The notes beneath the pieces are model-generated. The model was not told the DNA's origin, searched no databases, and was given only the letters and a program-made list of their open reading frames with translations. Position numbers and translations under genes: made by a program. From Devosia sp. Root685 (GTDB lineage: Bacteria > Pseudomonadota > Alphaproteobacteria > Rhizobiales > Devosiaceae), in NCBI RefSeq assembly GCF_001427875.1, contig NZ_LMHK01000001.1, forward strand, positions 1,650,892 through 1,714,891: DNA of 64,000 bases, in the 5' to 3' direction. Below are positions 51,796-59,328 of the stretch, one piece after another; position 1 is the first letter of the stretch; each line of letters opens with the position of its first letter.

Positions 51796-52920
51796 TCAGA
51801 GCGGCTTGGCAGAACCGGTCATGCGCTCAAGCGTATTGGCGCCCGTATCGACGCTGACCAGCGCCGACATGCCCGAGCGCAGCAGTTCGGCCGATACGTC
51901 CCCATCAAAATCGACGCGCACGGGTATGCGCTGGGTCACCTTCACCCAGTTGCCGGTGGCGTTCTGGGCCGGGATCAGCGAAAATTCCGAGCCGGTCGCG
52001 GCGCCGATGCTGGTCACCGTGCCTTCAATGGCGTGGCCGGGAATAGCGTCGACCATCACCTCGGCATGCATGCCGACGTGAATGCCGGAAAGCTGGGTTT
52101 CCTTGAAATTGGCCTCCACCCAGCTCGACCGTGTTTCAACGAGGCTCGCAATGGTCGTGCCCGCGGCAACGAACTGGCCGACATTGAGGCTCGCCACCTG
52201 GCTGATCACGCCATCGGTCACCGCCACCACCTGGGTCTTGGCCAGATTGCGCTCGGCCAGGCTCACCTGCGCCAGCGCCGTCTTCACCGCCGGATGATCG
52301 TCCGTTGCAATATCGGCCTTGCCGCCGAGCGCCGCCGCCGCATTGTTCACCTGCTGCTGCGCCGTCGATACGGCATTGTCGGCCTGCTGCAATGAGAGTT
52401 TGGGGGTATCCAGCGTTGCCGTCGAAGCAATGCCCTGCTTGACCAGGCTGTCCTGCCGGTCAAAGGTCGACTGCTGGATGGCGAGCACATCGTTCGCCGC
52501 CTTCAGCGCCCGTTCGGCCGTGGCATAGGCCACTTTCAATTGCTCGACATTGACCCGCGCCGTGCCCAGAGCCGCATTGGCCTGTTCGAGCGCGATTTCA
52601 TAGGGTTCGGCATCGATGGCGAAGATCGGGTCGCCGGCATGGACTTCCATGTTCTCGCTGACATTGACCGCGGTGATGCGACCGGCCACATCGGCCGAAA
52701 TCGCCACCTTGGCCTGCTGCACATAGGCATTGTCGGTCTCTTCGAACCGGCCACCGGTCAGGTAGAAATAGCCGCCCGCAGCAACGAGCAGCACCGGCAC
52801 GCTGACCATCAGCAAGAGACGGCCGGAGCGGCGCTTCTTCTTTGCCGGCTCCGCTGCGGTCACGGCGGCATCGACTGGGGTCACCTCACCAGCCTTGGGT
52901 TCGGGAGCATGGGCGTTCAT
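51796..52920 (-). CDS. EmrA/HlyD-type membrane fusion protein
   Basis: 374-residue periplasmic adaptor. One N-terminal membrane anchor (LLLMVSVPVLLVAAGGYFYL) precedes ETDNAYVQQAKVAISADVAG, the EmrA signature. A helical hairpin and a beta-barrel domain with GTTIASLVETRSSWVEANFK, broken at SSWVEAN, follow. Start at 52920 shares one base with the marR stop. Forms a tripartite pump with EmrB and an outer-membrane channel not encoded here. Confidence 0.93.
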   Translation of the reverse strand: MNAHAPEPKAGEVTPVDAAVTAAEPAKKKRRSGRLLLMVSVPVLLVAAGGYFYLTGGRFEETDNAYVQQAKVAISADVAGRITAVNVSENMEVHAGDPIFAIDAEPYEIALEQANAALGTARVNVEQLKVAYATAERALKAANDVLAIQQSTFDRQDSLVKQGIASTATLDTPKLSLQQADNAVSTAQQQVNNAAAALGGKADIATDDHPAVKTALAQVSLAERNLAKTQVVAVTDGVISQVASLNVGQFVAAGTTIASLVETRSSWVEANFKETQLSGIHVGMHAEVMVDAIPGHAIEGTVTSIGAATGSEFSLIPAQNATGNWVKVTQRIPVRVDFDGDVSAELLRSGMSALVSVDTGANTLERMTGSAKPL

Positions 52921-53375
52921 CAGACTTCGTCCTTCGTTTCGGCGTCGCCGCCGGCAAGATTGTCTCGAATTTGTGCAAGACCCTCGATCAGGGCCTTCGT
53001 CGCCGTCGGCTCCATGCCGGCGATGGCGGTCTTGTAGAGTTCCACCCCGAGGCTCTCGACCATCTGGTAAAGCGCCAGCCCCTCGGCGGTCAGCGTCACG
53101 ATCTTGGCGCGTCCGTCCTGCGGGTCGGGTTTGCGGCGCACCAGCTTGCGGTCCGAAAGCCGCTTCAAAATCGCGCTCAGGGTCATCGGATCGGTATCGA
53201 TCGCCGCGGCCAGCGCCACCTGCGACATGCCGTCCTCGCGCCCGAGCTTGGTGATGATCCGCCATTGCGGCAGCGTCAGATCATGGCCGCGCGTCTGCTC
53301 CTCGAGCTGGCGGCGAAAAGCCTTCCCAACCTCGTGGATCAGATAAAAGATCGGCGCTGTCTCCATGCTTTTCAT
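52920..53375 (-). CDS. MarR-family regulator of the efflux operon
   Basis: 151-residue winged-helix repressor. The DNA-binding part reads TLPQWRIITKLGREDGMSQV, ALAAAIDTDPMTLSAILKRL and LVRRKPDPQDGRAKIVTLT, a typical MarR wing. First gene of the efflux operon, with an imperfect palindrome just upstream, so autorepression relieved by a phenolic or other drug ligand is likely. Confidence 0.92.
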   Translation of the reverse strand: MKSMETAPIFYLIHEVGKAFRRQLEEQTRGHDLTLPQWRIITKLGREDGMSQVALAAAIDTDPMTLSAILKRLSDRKLVRRKPDPQDGRAKIVTLTAEGLALYQMVESLGVELYKTAIAGMEPTATKALIEGLAQIRDNLAGGDAETKDEV

Positions 53376-53389
53376 CGGGCGGGCCCAAA

Positions 53390-53426
53390 TTTAATAAGCG
53401 GGCATATAATACGTCCACTTACTAAA
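53390..53426. promoter_or_regulatory. Candidate MarR operator/promoter of the efflux operon
   Basis: Inverted arms TTTAATAAG (53390-53398) and CTTACTAAA (53418-53426), 8 of 9 paired, around an AT-rich centre with GCATATAATACG. It lies 15 bp upstream of the marR start. The centre may contain the -10 element. Confidence 0.55.
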
Positions 53427-53524
53427 TGAAAGCGCGTCTTTGATGAATCAGTCATGCGCGGAACGCGGGGGCGGACGAAGGCCCCCCTCACAGTTGGGGC
53501 GCGCCTCTCGCCACCCCCACTCGA

Positions 53525-53631
53525 TGTCACCCCGGCGAAGGCCGGGGCCCATCTCCCGCCGAACGGGAGCCGCGCCAGTGTAGGGAAACCGCTTCATCTC
53601 AGGATGGGCCCCGGCCTTCGCCGGGGTGACA
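53525..53631. repeat. Mosaic intergenic repeat, type B copy 3
   Basis: Outer arms TGTCACCCCGGCGAAGGCCG and the complementary end match the type B units at 3901 and 22805. The centre differs: it holds CATCTCCCGCCGAACGGGAG and CTTCATCTCAGGATG. It lies between marR (leftward) and the dihydroorotase gene end. Confidence 0.88.
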
Positions 53632-53645
53632 ACCTGTGAGAGGAC

Positions 53646-54977
53646 CTACCCCAGAGCGGGCAGCGACTCTAAAAACCGCATCGGCTGCCCCTTGCTCGGC
53701 GCCGTCAATTCACCCTGCCACATCACCTTGTGCCCGCGCACCACCGTGCCGACCGGCCAGCCCGTCACCTCAACCCCATCATAAGGCGTCCACCCCGCGC
53801 GGCTCTTGATCCACTCATTGGTGATCGTCTCGCGCCGCTTCATATCCACAATCGTCAGGTCGGCATCATAGCCCACCGCAATCCGCCCCTTGCCGGCAAT
53901 GCCAAACAACCGGTTCGGTCCATGGCTGGTCATATCGACAAAGCGCTGCAAGCTCAGTTTTCCCGCATTCACATGATCGAGCATGGTCGGCACCAGCGTC
54001 TGCACGCCCGTCATCCCTGAATGGCTGGCGGGATATTCATGGTCCTTTTCCTCGCGCGTATGCGGCGCATGATCGGACCCCAAAATATCGGCCACGCCAT
54101 TGGCGACGCCCTTCCAGATGCCCTCCCGATGCGCCTTGTCGCGCACCGGCGGGTTCATCTGCGCATAGGTCCCAAGCCGCGTGTAGGCCGTCTCGTCCAG
54201 CGTTAGATGGTGCGGCGTCACTTCTACCGAAGCCACATCCTTATGCTCGGCCAGATAAACCATCTCTTCCTTGGTCGAGATATGCAGCACATGGATACGC
54301 TTGCCGGTTTTCCGCGCCAGATTGACCAGCCGCGTCGTGCAGCTCATCGCCACCTCGGGCGAGCGCCACACCGGATGGCTCGACGGATCGCCCGGCACGC
54401 GCAGGTGCTTACGCTCCTCGAGCATATATTCGTCTTCCGAGTGGAAGGCCGCGCGCCGCGAAATCGCGCGCAAAATGGCCTCAACCCCGGCATCGTCCTG
54501 CACCAGCAGCGAGCCCGTTGAAGACCCCATGAACACTTTCACACCGGCACAGCCCGGCAGCTTTTCGAGCATGCCGAGTTCGCCGACATTCTCGTGCGTC
54601 CCGCCGATATAGAAGGCAAAATCACAATGCATACGGTTCGTACCCGCCGCGATCTTGGCCTCGAACGTCTCGCGGCTCGTTGTCAGCGGATTGGTATTGG
54701 GCATTTCGAACACGCCCGTCACCCCACCCATGACCGCGCCGAGCGAACCGCTCTCCAGATCTTCCTTATGCGTCAGCCCCGGCTCGCGAAAATGCACCTG
54801 CGTATCGATCACACCGGGCAGAATATGCAGCCCCTTGCAGTCCACAATCTCTGCCGCATCGCCAGAAACGGCCCCCAGCGCCACGATCTTCCCGCCCTTG
54901 ACCGCAATGTCGGCAAAACCCTCGCCGTCATGATTGACCACGGTCGCGTTCTTGAAAATCGTGTCATACTGCGCCAT
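53646..54977 (-). CDS. pyrC: Dihydroorotase
   Basis: 443-residue amidohydrolase. Metal-site DTQVHFREPGLTHKEDLESG (HxR region), a lysine in KVFMGSSTGSL, histidines in HVLHISTKEE and EVTPHHLTLDE, and the Asp in GSDHAPHTREEKDHEYP. This matches class I dihydroorotase, which closes carbamoyl-aspartate to dihydroorotate in pyrimidine synthesis. No pyrB is adjacent. An allantoinase/hydantoinase-type role is less likely given length and motifs. Confidence 0.88.
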   Translation of the reverse strand: MAQYDTIFKNATVVNHDGEGFADIAVKGGKIVALGAVSGDAAEIVDCKGLHILPGVIDTQVHFREPGLTHKEDLESGSLGAVMGGVTGVFEMPNTNPLTTSRETFEAKIAAGTNRMHCDFAFYIGGTHENVGELGMLEKLPGCAGVKVFMGSSTGSLLVQDDAGVEAILRAISRRAAFHSEDEYMLEERKHLRVPGDPSSHPVWRSPEVAMSCTTRLVNLARKTGKRIHVLHISTKEEMVYLAEHKDVASVEVTPHHLTLDETAYTRLGTYAQMNPPVRDKAHREGIWKGVANGVADILGSDHAPHTREEKDHEYPASHSGMTGVQTLVPTMLDHVNAGKLSLQRFVDMTSHGPNRLFGIAGKGRIAVGYDADLTIVDMKRRETITNEWIKSRAGWTPYDGVEVTGWPVGTVVRGHKVMWQGELTAPSKGQPMRFLESLPALG

Positions 54978-55046
54978 GTCTGCGGTCTCCGCTGGTTCCG
55001 GTTCAGGGCTGGTTTAGCGGAGGAAAACTCCGTGAGGCAAGGCATC

Positions 55047-55892
55047 ATGACCATTCATCTGCGCAGTGACCGCGTCCTCTTCCGTTTTTCCGGTCCCGAT
55101 GCGCATCGCCTCATCAACGACGTGGTGACTGGCGAAATCCCAGCCACCGGCAATGGCGAGGGTGAAGTCGCCGCCGCCTGGGCACTCCTTTCGCCGCAAG
55201 GCAAGATTCTTGCCGAGGGTCTGGCCGGACATGCGCAGGACGCGCTCTGGCTCGACGTGCATGAGTCGGTTGCCGACGACTTCTTCAAGCGTATGAAAAT
55301 GTACCGGCTTCGCGCCAAGGTCGACATTGATGACCTGCGCGAAACGCACCGGGTAGGCTTCGCCCAGGATGTAGAACCCGAAGGCTTGCGCCACACCGAC
55401 CGGCTGGGACCCATCGACATGGGGTGGCGCGTCATTGCACCAATTGAAGCCATTGCAGATTGGGTGCAGGACGACACTGCCTACCATCAGGAACGTATCG
55501 GCGTGGGCATTCTCCACCAGGGCAACGACTTCCCCGCCAACGACACCTTCGCCCACGATATCGGCATGGACATCCTCGACGGCATCGACTTCGTCAAAGG
55601 CTGCTATGTCGGCCAGGAAGTCGTCAGCCGCATGAAGCACCGCGGCACCGCCCGCCGCCGCCCCGTCATCGTCTCGGGTATCGACGCCCCCGCCGGCACC
55701 GCCGTCATCGCCGGCGGCCGCGAGGCCGGCACCATTGGCCAGGTGGTCAACGGAACCGCCGTCGCCATCCTCCGCCTCGACCGCATCACCGATGTCGCGG
55801 CAGCGACCGTCGATGGCAAACCGGTCACCCTCGCCCTCCCCATCTGGGCCACCTATCAGTTCGGCGAAGCTGTCACCGAAGACGCCGAATAA
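55047..55892 (+). CDS. ygfZ: YgfZ/GcvT-domain folate-binding protein
   Basis: 281-residue tetrahydrofolate-binding protein that supports iron-sulfur cluster repair. The YgfZ hallmark KGCYVGQEVVSRMKHRGT is present near residues 188-205. The N-terminal FSGPDAHRLINDVVTGEI and LSPQGKILAE are typical of the GcvT-like fold. Divergent from the dihydroorotase gene. The ATG at 55047 is preferred over an upstream GTG at 55032. Confidence 0.92.
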   Translation: MTIHLRSDRVLFRFSGPDAHRLINDVVTGEIPATGNGEGEVAAAWALLSPQGKILAEGLAGHAQDALWLDVHESVADDFFKRMKMYRLRAKVDIDDLRETHRVGFAQDVEPEGLRHTDRLGPIDMGWRVIAPIEAIADWVQDDTAYHQERIGVGILHQGNDFPANDTFAHDIGMDILDGIDFVKGCYVGQEVVSRMKHRGTARRRPVIVSGIDAPAGTAVIAGGREAGTIGQVVNGTAVAILRLDRITDVAAATVDGKPVTLALPIWATYQFGEAVTEDAE

Positions 55893-55923
55893 TTTCGTTC
55901 TCCCGGTTAGACGGTGGCTCCCT

Positions 55924-56039
55924 CACCCCCTCCCATCCTCCCCCATCAAGGGGGAGGTGCAGAAGTGGTGCTCTTGGCGAGATGGTGCCCCAAACTCGAT
56001 GCAACACCTCCCCTTGATGGGGGAGGATGGGAGGGGGTG
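55924..56039. repeat. Mosaic intergenic repeat, type C copy 5
   Basis: 116-bp type C unit: CACCCCCTCCCATCCTCCCC to GGATGGGAGGGGGTG, with a diverged loop that reads AAACTCGATGCAACACC (the complement of the usual ATCGAGTTT). Lies between ygfZ and the HD gene. Confidence 0.9.
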
Positions 56040-56161
56040 TCGGCTCGCCCGGATCTCCAGGCGTAAACACAGAGACACTCCCCACCCTTTCACCAATCCT
56101 TCTCGAATCGGCCGCATCTGTTAGTGTCGACGGGAACAGTCTGCTAACGAACTCGACCCCT

Positions 56162-56779
56162 ATGGCCCGCACAAGTTCACGTGCCTGGCAGCGCATGCTG
56201 TCGGGTCGTCGCCTCGATATTCTTGACCCTTCCCCCGTCGATGTGGAGCTTTCCGACATCGCGCACGGCCTCGCGCGCGTTGCCCGCTGGAATGGCCAAA
56301 CCATTGGCGATTATCCCTTTTCCGTCGCGCAGCACTCCGTCCTCGTGCTCGAACTATTCCGCGCTGCAAACCCCGAGGCGGCGCCCGCGCACCTTCTCCA
56401 GACGCTCCTCCACGATGCGCCCGAATATGTCATGGGCGACATCATTTCCCCCTTCAAAACGGCGATGGGCGGAAACTACAAAGACGTCGAAAACCGTCTG
56501 CTTTCAGCCATTTACCTGCGCTTTTCCCTGCCGGCCACCCAATCTGTTCCCTTAAAGAAACAGATGAAAAAAGCCGATCAGGAAGCCGCCTATTTCGAAG
56601 CCACCAGCCTTGCCGGTTTCGACCCGTCCGAAGCGGTAAAATTCTTCGGCGAACCGGGGGTTGCGGCCTTTGAGATCGAGCAGTTCGACCGCCTGATCCA
56701 GCCCTGGCCGACGCGTCAGGCGCATGATCGCTTCATCGCCAGTTTCGAAGCCATCGCCGAACTTATCCCCGTCCCCTGA
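56162..56779 (+). CDS. HD-domain phosphohydrolase, YfbR-like
   Basis: 205-residue HD-superfamily protein. Metal-site residues are in FSVAQHSVLVLELF, LLQTLLHDAPEYVMGD and MKKADQEAAYFEA. This pattern (H...HD...D) with DAPEY resembles YfbR-type 5'-nucleotidases. Start at ATG 56162. The earlier in-frame start would include part of the repeat. Nucleotide specificity unknown. Confidence 0.87.
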   Translation: MARTSSRAWQRMLSGRRLDILDPSPVDVELSDIAHGLARVARWNGQTIGDYPFSVAQHSVLVLELFRAANPEAAPAHLLQTLLHDAPEYVMGDIISPFKTAMGGNYKDVENRLLSAIYLRFSLPATQSVPLKKQMKKADQEAAYFEATSLAGFDPSEAVKFFGEPGVAAFEIEQFDRLIQPWPTRQAHDRFIASFEAIAELIPVP

Positions 56780-56891
56780 ACCTGTGGCAGAATTAACCAA
56801 GGCGTAAGGAAAGGGTCGCATTGACGCGCCATCATGGTTACTGATCCGTTAATAGTGTGCGCTCGCACTGGATCAGAATGGGACGCCTGCC

Positions 56892-57353
56892 ATGAACCTG
56901 CCGACCCTGCCCACGCTTTTGAGCCTGATCACAGCCGCTTTTGTGCTGTCCCTCGCCTCCGTCCGCGCCGATGGTTTCGACCCCAGCAAGCTGTTGATCC
57001 TCGGCGACGACAATGGCGTTCGTTACGAGGATTGGGTGTCTACCGACCCGCTCGACACGCAGGTGGTCAAGAAGATCGAAGGCGGGCGCGTGAGCTATGT
57101 CACGATCAAGCGCACCTCCACCGGCACCTATTCGAGCGACGGCATCGAGTCGCCTCACGTGCAGTATCCGGGCGTCATCGAACCCGATAACCCACGGAAT
57201 AGCTTCAGCTTTTCAAGCTGGAACAATGGCCAATGGACCCGCCTCAAGACCTATAGCGGCAATTCCTACGTCTCGATCTCGACCTACAAGACGCATCGCG
57301 GCGAAACGCGGACATCAACCTGCATCTCGACCGCAAGCTATTGGTATTGCTAA
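56892..57353 (+). CDS. Hypothetical exported protein, 153 residues
   Basis: A signal peptide (MNLPTLPTLLSLITAAFVLS, cleavage near VRA) is followed by a Thr/Ser/Tyr-rich domain: KLLILGDDNGVRYEDWVS, then FSFSSWNNGQWTRLKTYSGN and CISTASYWYC at the end. Two cysteines near the C-terminus. No family recognised. Probably periplasmic. It overlaps the end of the convergent SleB-type gene by 4 bp. Confidence 0.65.
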   Translation: MNLPTLPTLLSLITAAFVLSLASVRADGFDPSKLLILGDDNGVRYEDWVSTDPLDTQVVKKIEGGRVSYVTIKRTSTGTYSSDGIESPHVQYPGVIEPDNPRNSFSFSSWNNGQWTRLKTYSGNSYVSISTYKTHRGETRTSTCISTASYWYC

Positions 57354-58402
57354 CCAAATAGCCAGCCGCGCTTGAACTTGTAGAAGACGTGCAGCCCGAT
57401 CTGGGTCACCTTTTCCATGCGCGGAGCCCAGGTGGGGCGCACATAGGTCGCGTGGTAGTGCGTCGCATTGCCCACTTCGGTCAGATAAAGCTCGCCATTG
57501 AGATAGCGATCGGCAATGTCCTCAGCCTGCGCCCATGGTTCGCGCTCGTTGATGACTTCGGGAATACCGTCGCAAGCGAATGAGAACTGGCAGGCATTGC
57601 GCTTGCTCTGGTTTTGGTAAACCACGCCGCAAATGGTATCGGGATAGCGATGATCCTTGACCCGGTTCATCACCACCTGCGCCACGGCGACTTGGCCACG
57701 ATAGGCCTCGCCGCGCGCTTCAAAATAGATCGCCGTCGCGAGGCACCACTTTTCACGATCGGAAACTTCAACCGCCGCCGTCGTCGAAAAAGCCCCGGTA
57801 ACCGGGGCATTGGCGCGGGCATAGGCCAATTGTTCGGAGGCCATAGCGGGGATCGGATCGGTCGGGGTTAGCGAAGCGGTCTGCGGCGCGATGCCGGCAA
57901 TGGCGTCGAGCGCCGCGGCGGTCGCCGGATCGATCGAGGCCACCGACATGCGCGGCCCCACTTCTTCGGGCGCATCGCCAATGTCGGCAATCCGCGACTG
58001 GCCCATCACGTTGGGGTCGCCCGCAAGATCGCGTAGCGAAGCGATACGGATACGGGCTTCCTCAAAGTTCTGCGTAAAGGCAGCAATGTCGATTGCCGGC
58101 TTATAGCGATCGGTCTTTTCGGAGCGATTGGGGCCGGTAAAGCTAATTGAATCAAACAGATGATCGACAGATCCGGTGATCACCGGATCGGCGCCGGAAT
58201 AGCTCAGGCTCGCAAGGGCGAGTTCAGGTTTTGCGCTTGGGGTCTGTGGCAGATCGCCAGACGGGCCAAAGGCGGCGCCGGCAAGGCCTGCATAAGCCAG
58301 GGACGCGACAACGCCCAACGCCATCGTCCTGGCGAGGGGCAATCCCCGGCGAACCGCTCTAGCCGCGTGCTGGCGCACGACCGGCCGGTGTGGATGGGCC
58401 AT
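57350..58402 (-). CDS. Cell wall hydrolase, SleB/CwlJ family
   Basis: 350-residue exported protein. An Arg/His-rich N-terminus precedes a membrane/signal segment (ALGVVASLAYAGLAGAAFG). A low-complexity linker of about 170 residues follows. The C-terminal SleB domain reads LATAIYFEARGEAYRGQVAV, AQVVMNRVKDHRYPDTICGV and ATHYHATYVRPTW, with the conserved catalytic Glu in FEARGE. Likely a peptidoglycan lytic enzyme active in growth or division. Confidence 0.9.
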   Translation of the reverse strand: MAHPHRPVVRQHAARAVRRGLPLARTMALGVVASLAYAGLAGAAFGPSGDLPQTPSAKPELALASLSYSGADPVITGSVDHLFDSISFTGPNRSEKTDRYKPAIDIAAFTQNFEEARIRIASLRDLAGDPNVMGQSRIADIGDAPEEVGPRMSVASIDPATAAALDAIAGIAPQTASLTPTDPIPAMASEQLAYARANAPVTGAFSTTAAVEVSDREKWCLATAIYFEARGEAYRGQVAVAQVVMNRVKDHRYPDTICGVVYQNQSKRNACQFSFACDGIPEVINEREPWAQAEDIADRYLNGELYLTEVGNATHYHATYVRPTWAPRMEKVTQIGLHVFYKFKRGWLFG

Positions 58403-58596
58403 AAAACTCTACTCAACGCTACGCAACACGAACAAGACCGGCAAAAGTGACGCTAAAATGCCGACGTTTGTGATGATCTCTGATTAAGGTTAGCGCCGAG
58501 TAAAGAGGCAAACAGGCACGCAAAGGGTCAAAGCGCGGCCATCAGGGGGCAGAAATGTGATTGGCGGATTTGTCGCAGTACCCTGCGCATCGGTGA

Positions 58597-58673
58597 AAAG
58601 CGCGAAGCGATTTTCAGCCCGATGTCGCGGCGCATCTGGCGGAAAGCGCGAAGCGATTTTCGCCAGATGTCGC
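58597..58673. repeat. Tandem copies of a 31-32 bp unit with a hairpin
   Basis: AAAGCGCGAAGCGATTTTC is found at 58597 and again at 58643 (46 bp apart), each followed by a GATGTCGC end. Between them CATCTGGCGGAAA pairs with TTTTCGCCAGATG. It lies directly downstream of the hypothetical gene at 58674 and may act as its terminator. The rest of 58403-58596 shows nothing clear. Confidence 0.75.
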
Positions 58674-59234
58674 TTAAGAACAGGCCGCCCTGACGGGCTC
58701 GATCTGTTCGAGCACGCCGGCAAGATTGAAGCGCACCGAGAGCGACCGCGAATTGACCGGCGTCACCCGTGTCGTCAGGTTCTGCGCCCCGGCCAGCATA
58801 TCGAGAAAAGCCAGCGTATCTGCGGTATTGTCGATCACCAGCGCCGTATTGGTCGCATTGACCAGCAGCGTGCGGCTGCGCGGCGATTGCAGATCCGCCT
58901 GCAGCGTAATCCCCGCATCCCGCCCCAGCGCCGACATGGTGTTGCCAGCATAGGCAAAGGAAGCGCTCAGCGTGCCCGCGTCGCAGGTAATGGTCATGGT
59001 CGCCGGCATGCGGCCGCTCGGCCGGGCCGGAATAAGCTGTTCGGATTCAAAGCTGACGCTCAGCGCATCCCCAGCATCAGCGCCATGGCGGAAAATTCCG
59101 TCATAGCAGGCAAGTCTTTCCGCATCCACGCCAATTGGGGCGCATTGGGCACCAGATTGAGCGAAGGCCGGGGCCGCAAACATGGCGCCAAGCACAGTCA
59201 ACGCCGCGAAAGCCTCAATCCGATTTACCAGCAT
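58674..59234 (-). CDS. Hypothetical exported protein with CxxI..RLACYD motif
   Basis: 186-residue protein. Signal peptide MLVNRIEAFAALTVLGAMFA, cleaved near AFA. The mature start CAPIGVDAERLACYDGIF is a motif seen at the N-terminus of several small periplasmic proteins, including VasI/TagO-like ones. The rest is beta-rich. The C-terminus ends with a cysteine (AACS). No operon partner. Function unknown. Confidence 0.7.
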   Translation of the reverse strand: MLVNRIEAFAALTVLGAMFAAPAFAQSGAQCAPIGVDAERLACYDGIFRHGADAGDALSVSFESEQLIPARPSGRMPATMTITCDAGTLSASFAYAGNTMSALGRDAGITLQADLQSPRSRTLLVNATNTALVIDNTADTLAFLDMLAGAQNLTTRVTPVNSRSLSVRFNLAGVLEQIEPVRAACS

Positions 59235-59328
59235 TATTCCCCCAGTTCTTCTCGCCAGTCTTGTGTCACGTTCTTATATCGTGACCAATACCCGCGATTG
59301 AAATGGGCTCATTGAAAAGTGTGCCGCG

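Noticed and set aside
58597..58673. CRISPR array
   Set aside because: Only two repeat copies with one spacer-sized gap that itself pairs with the repeat, and no cas genes in the window.
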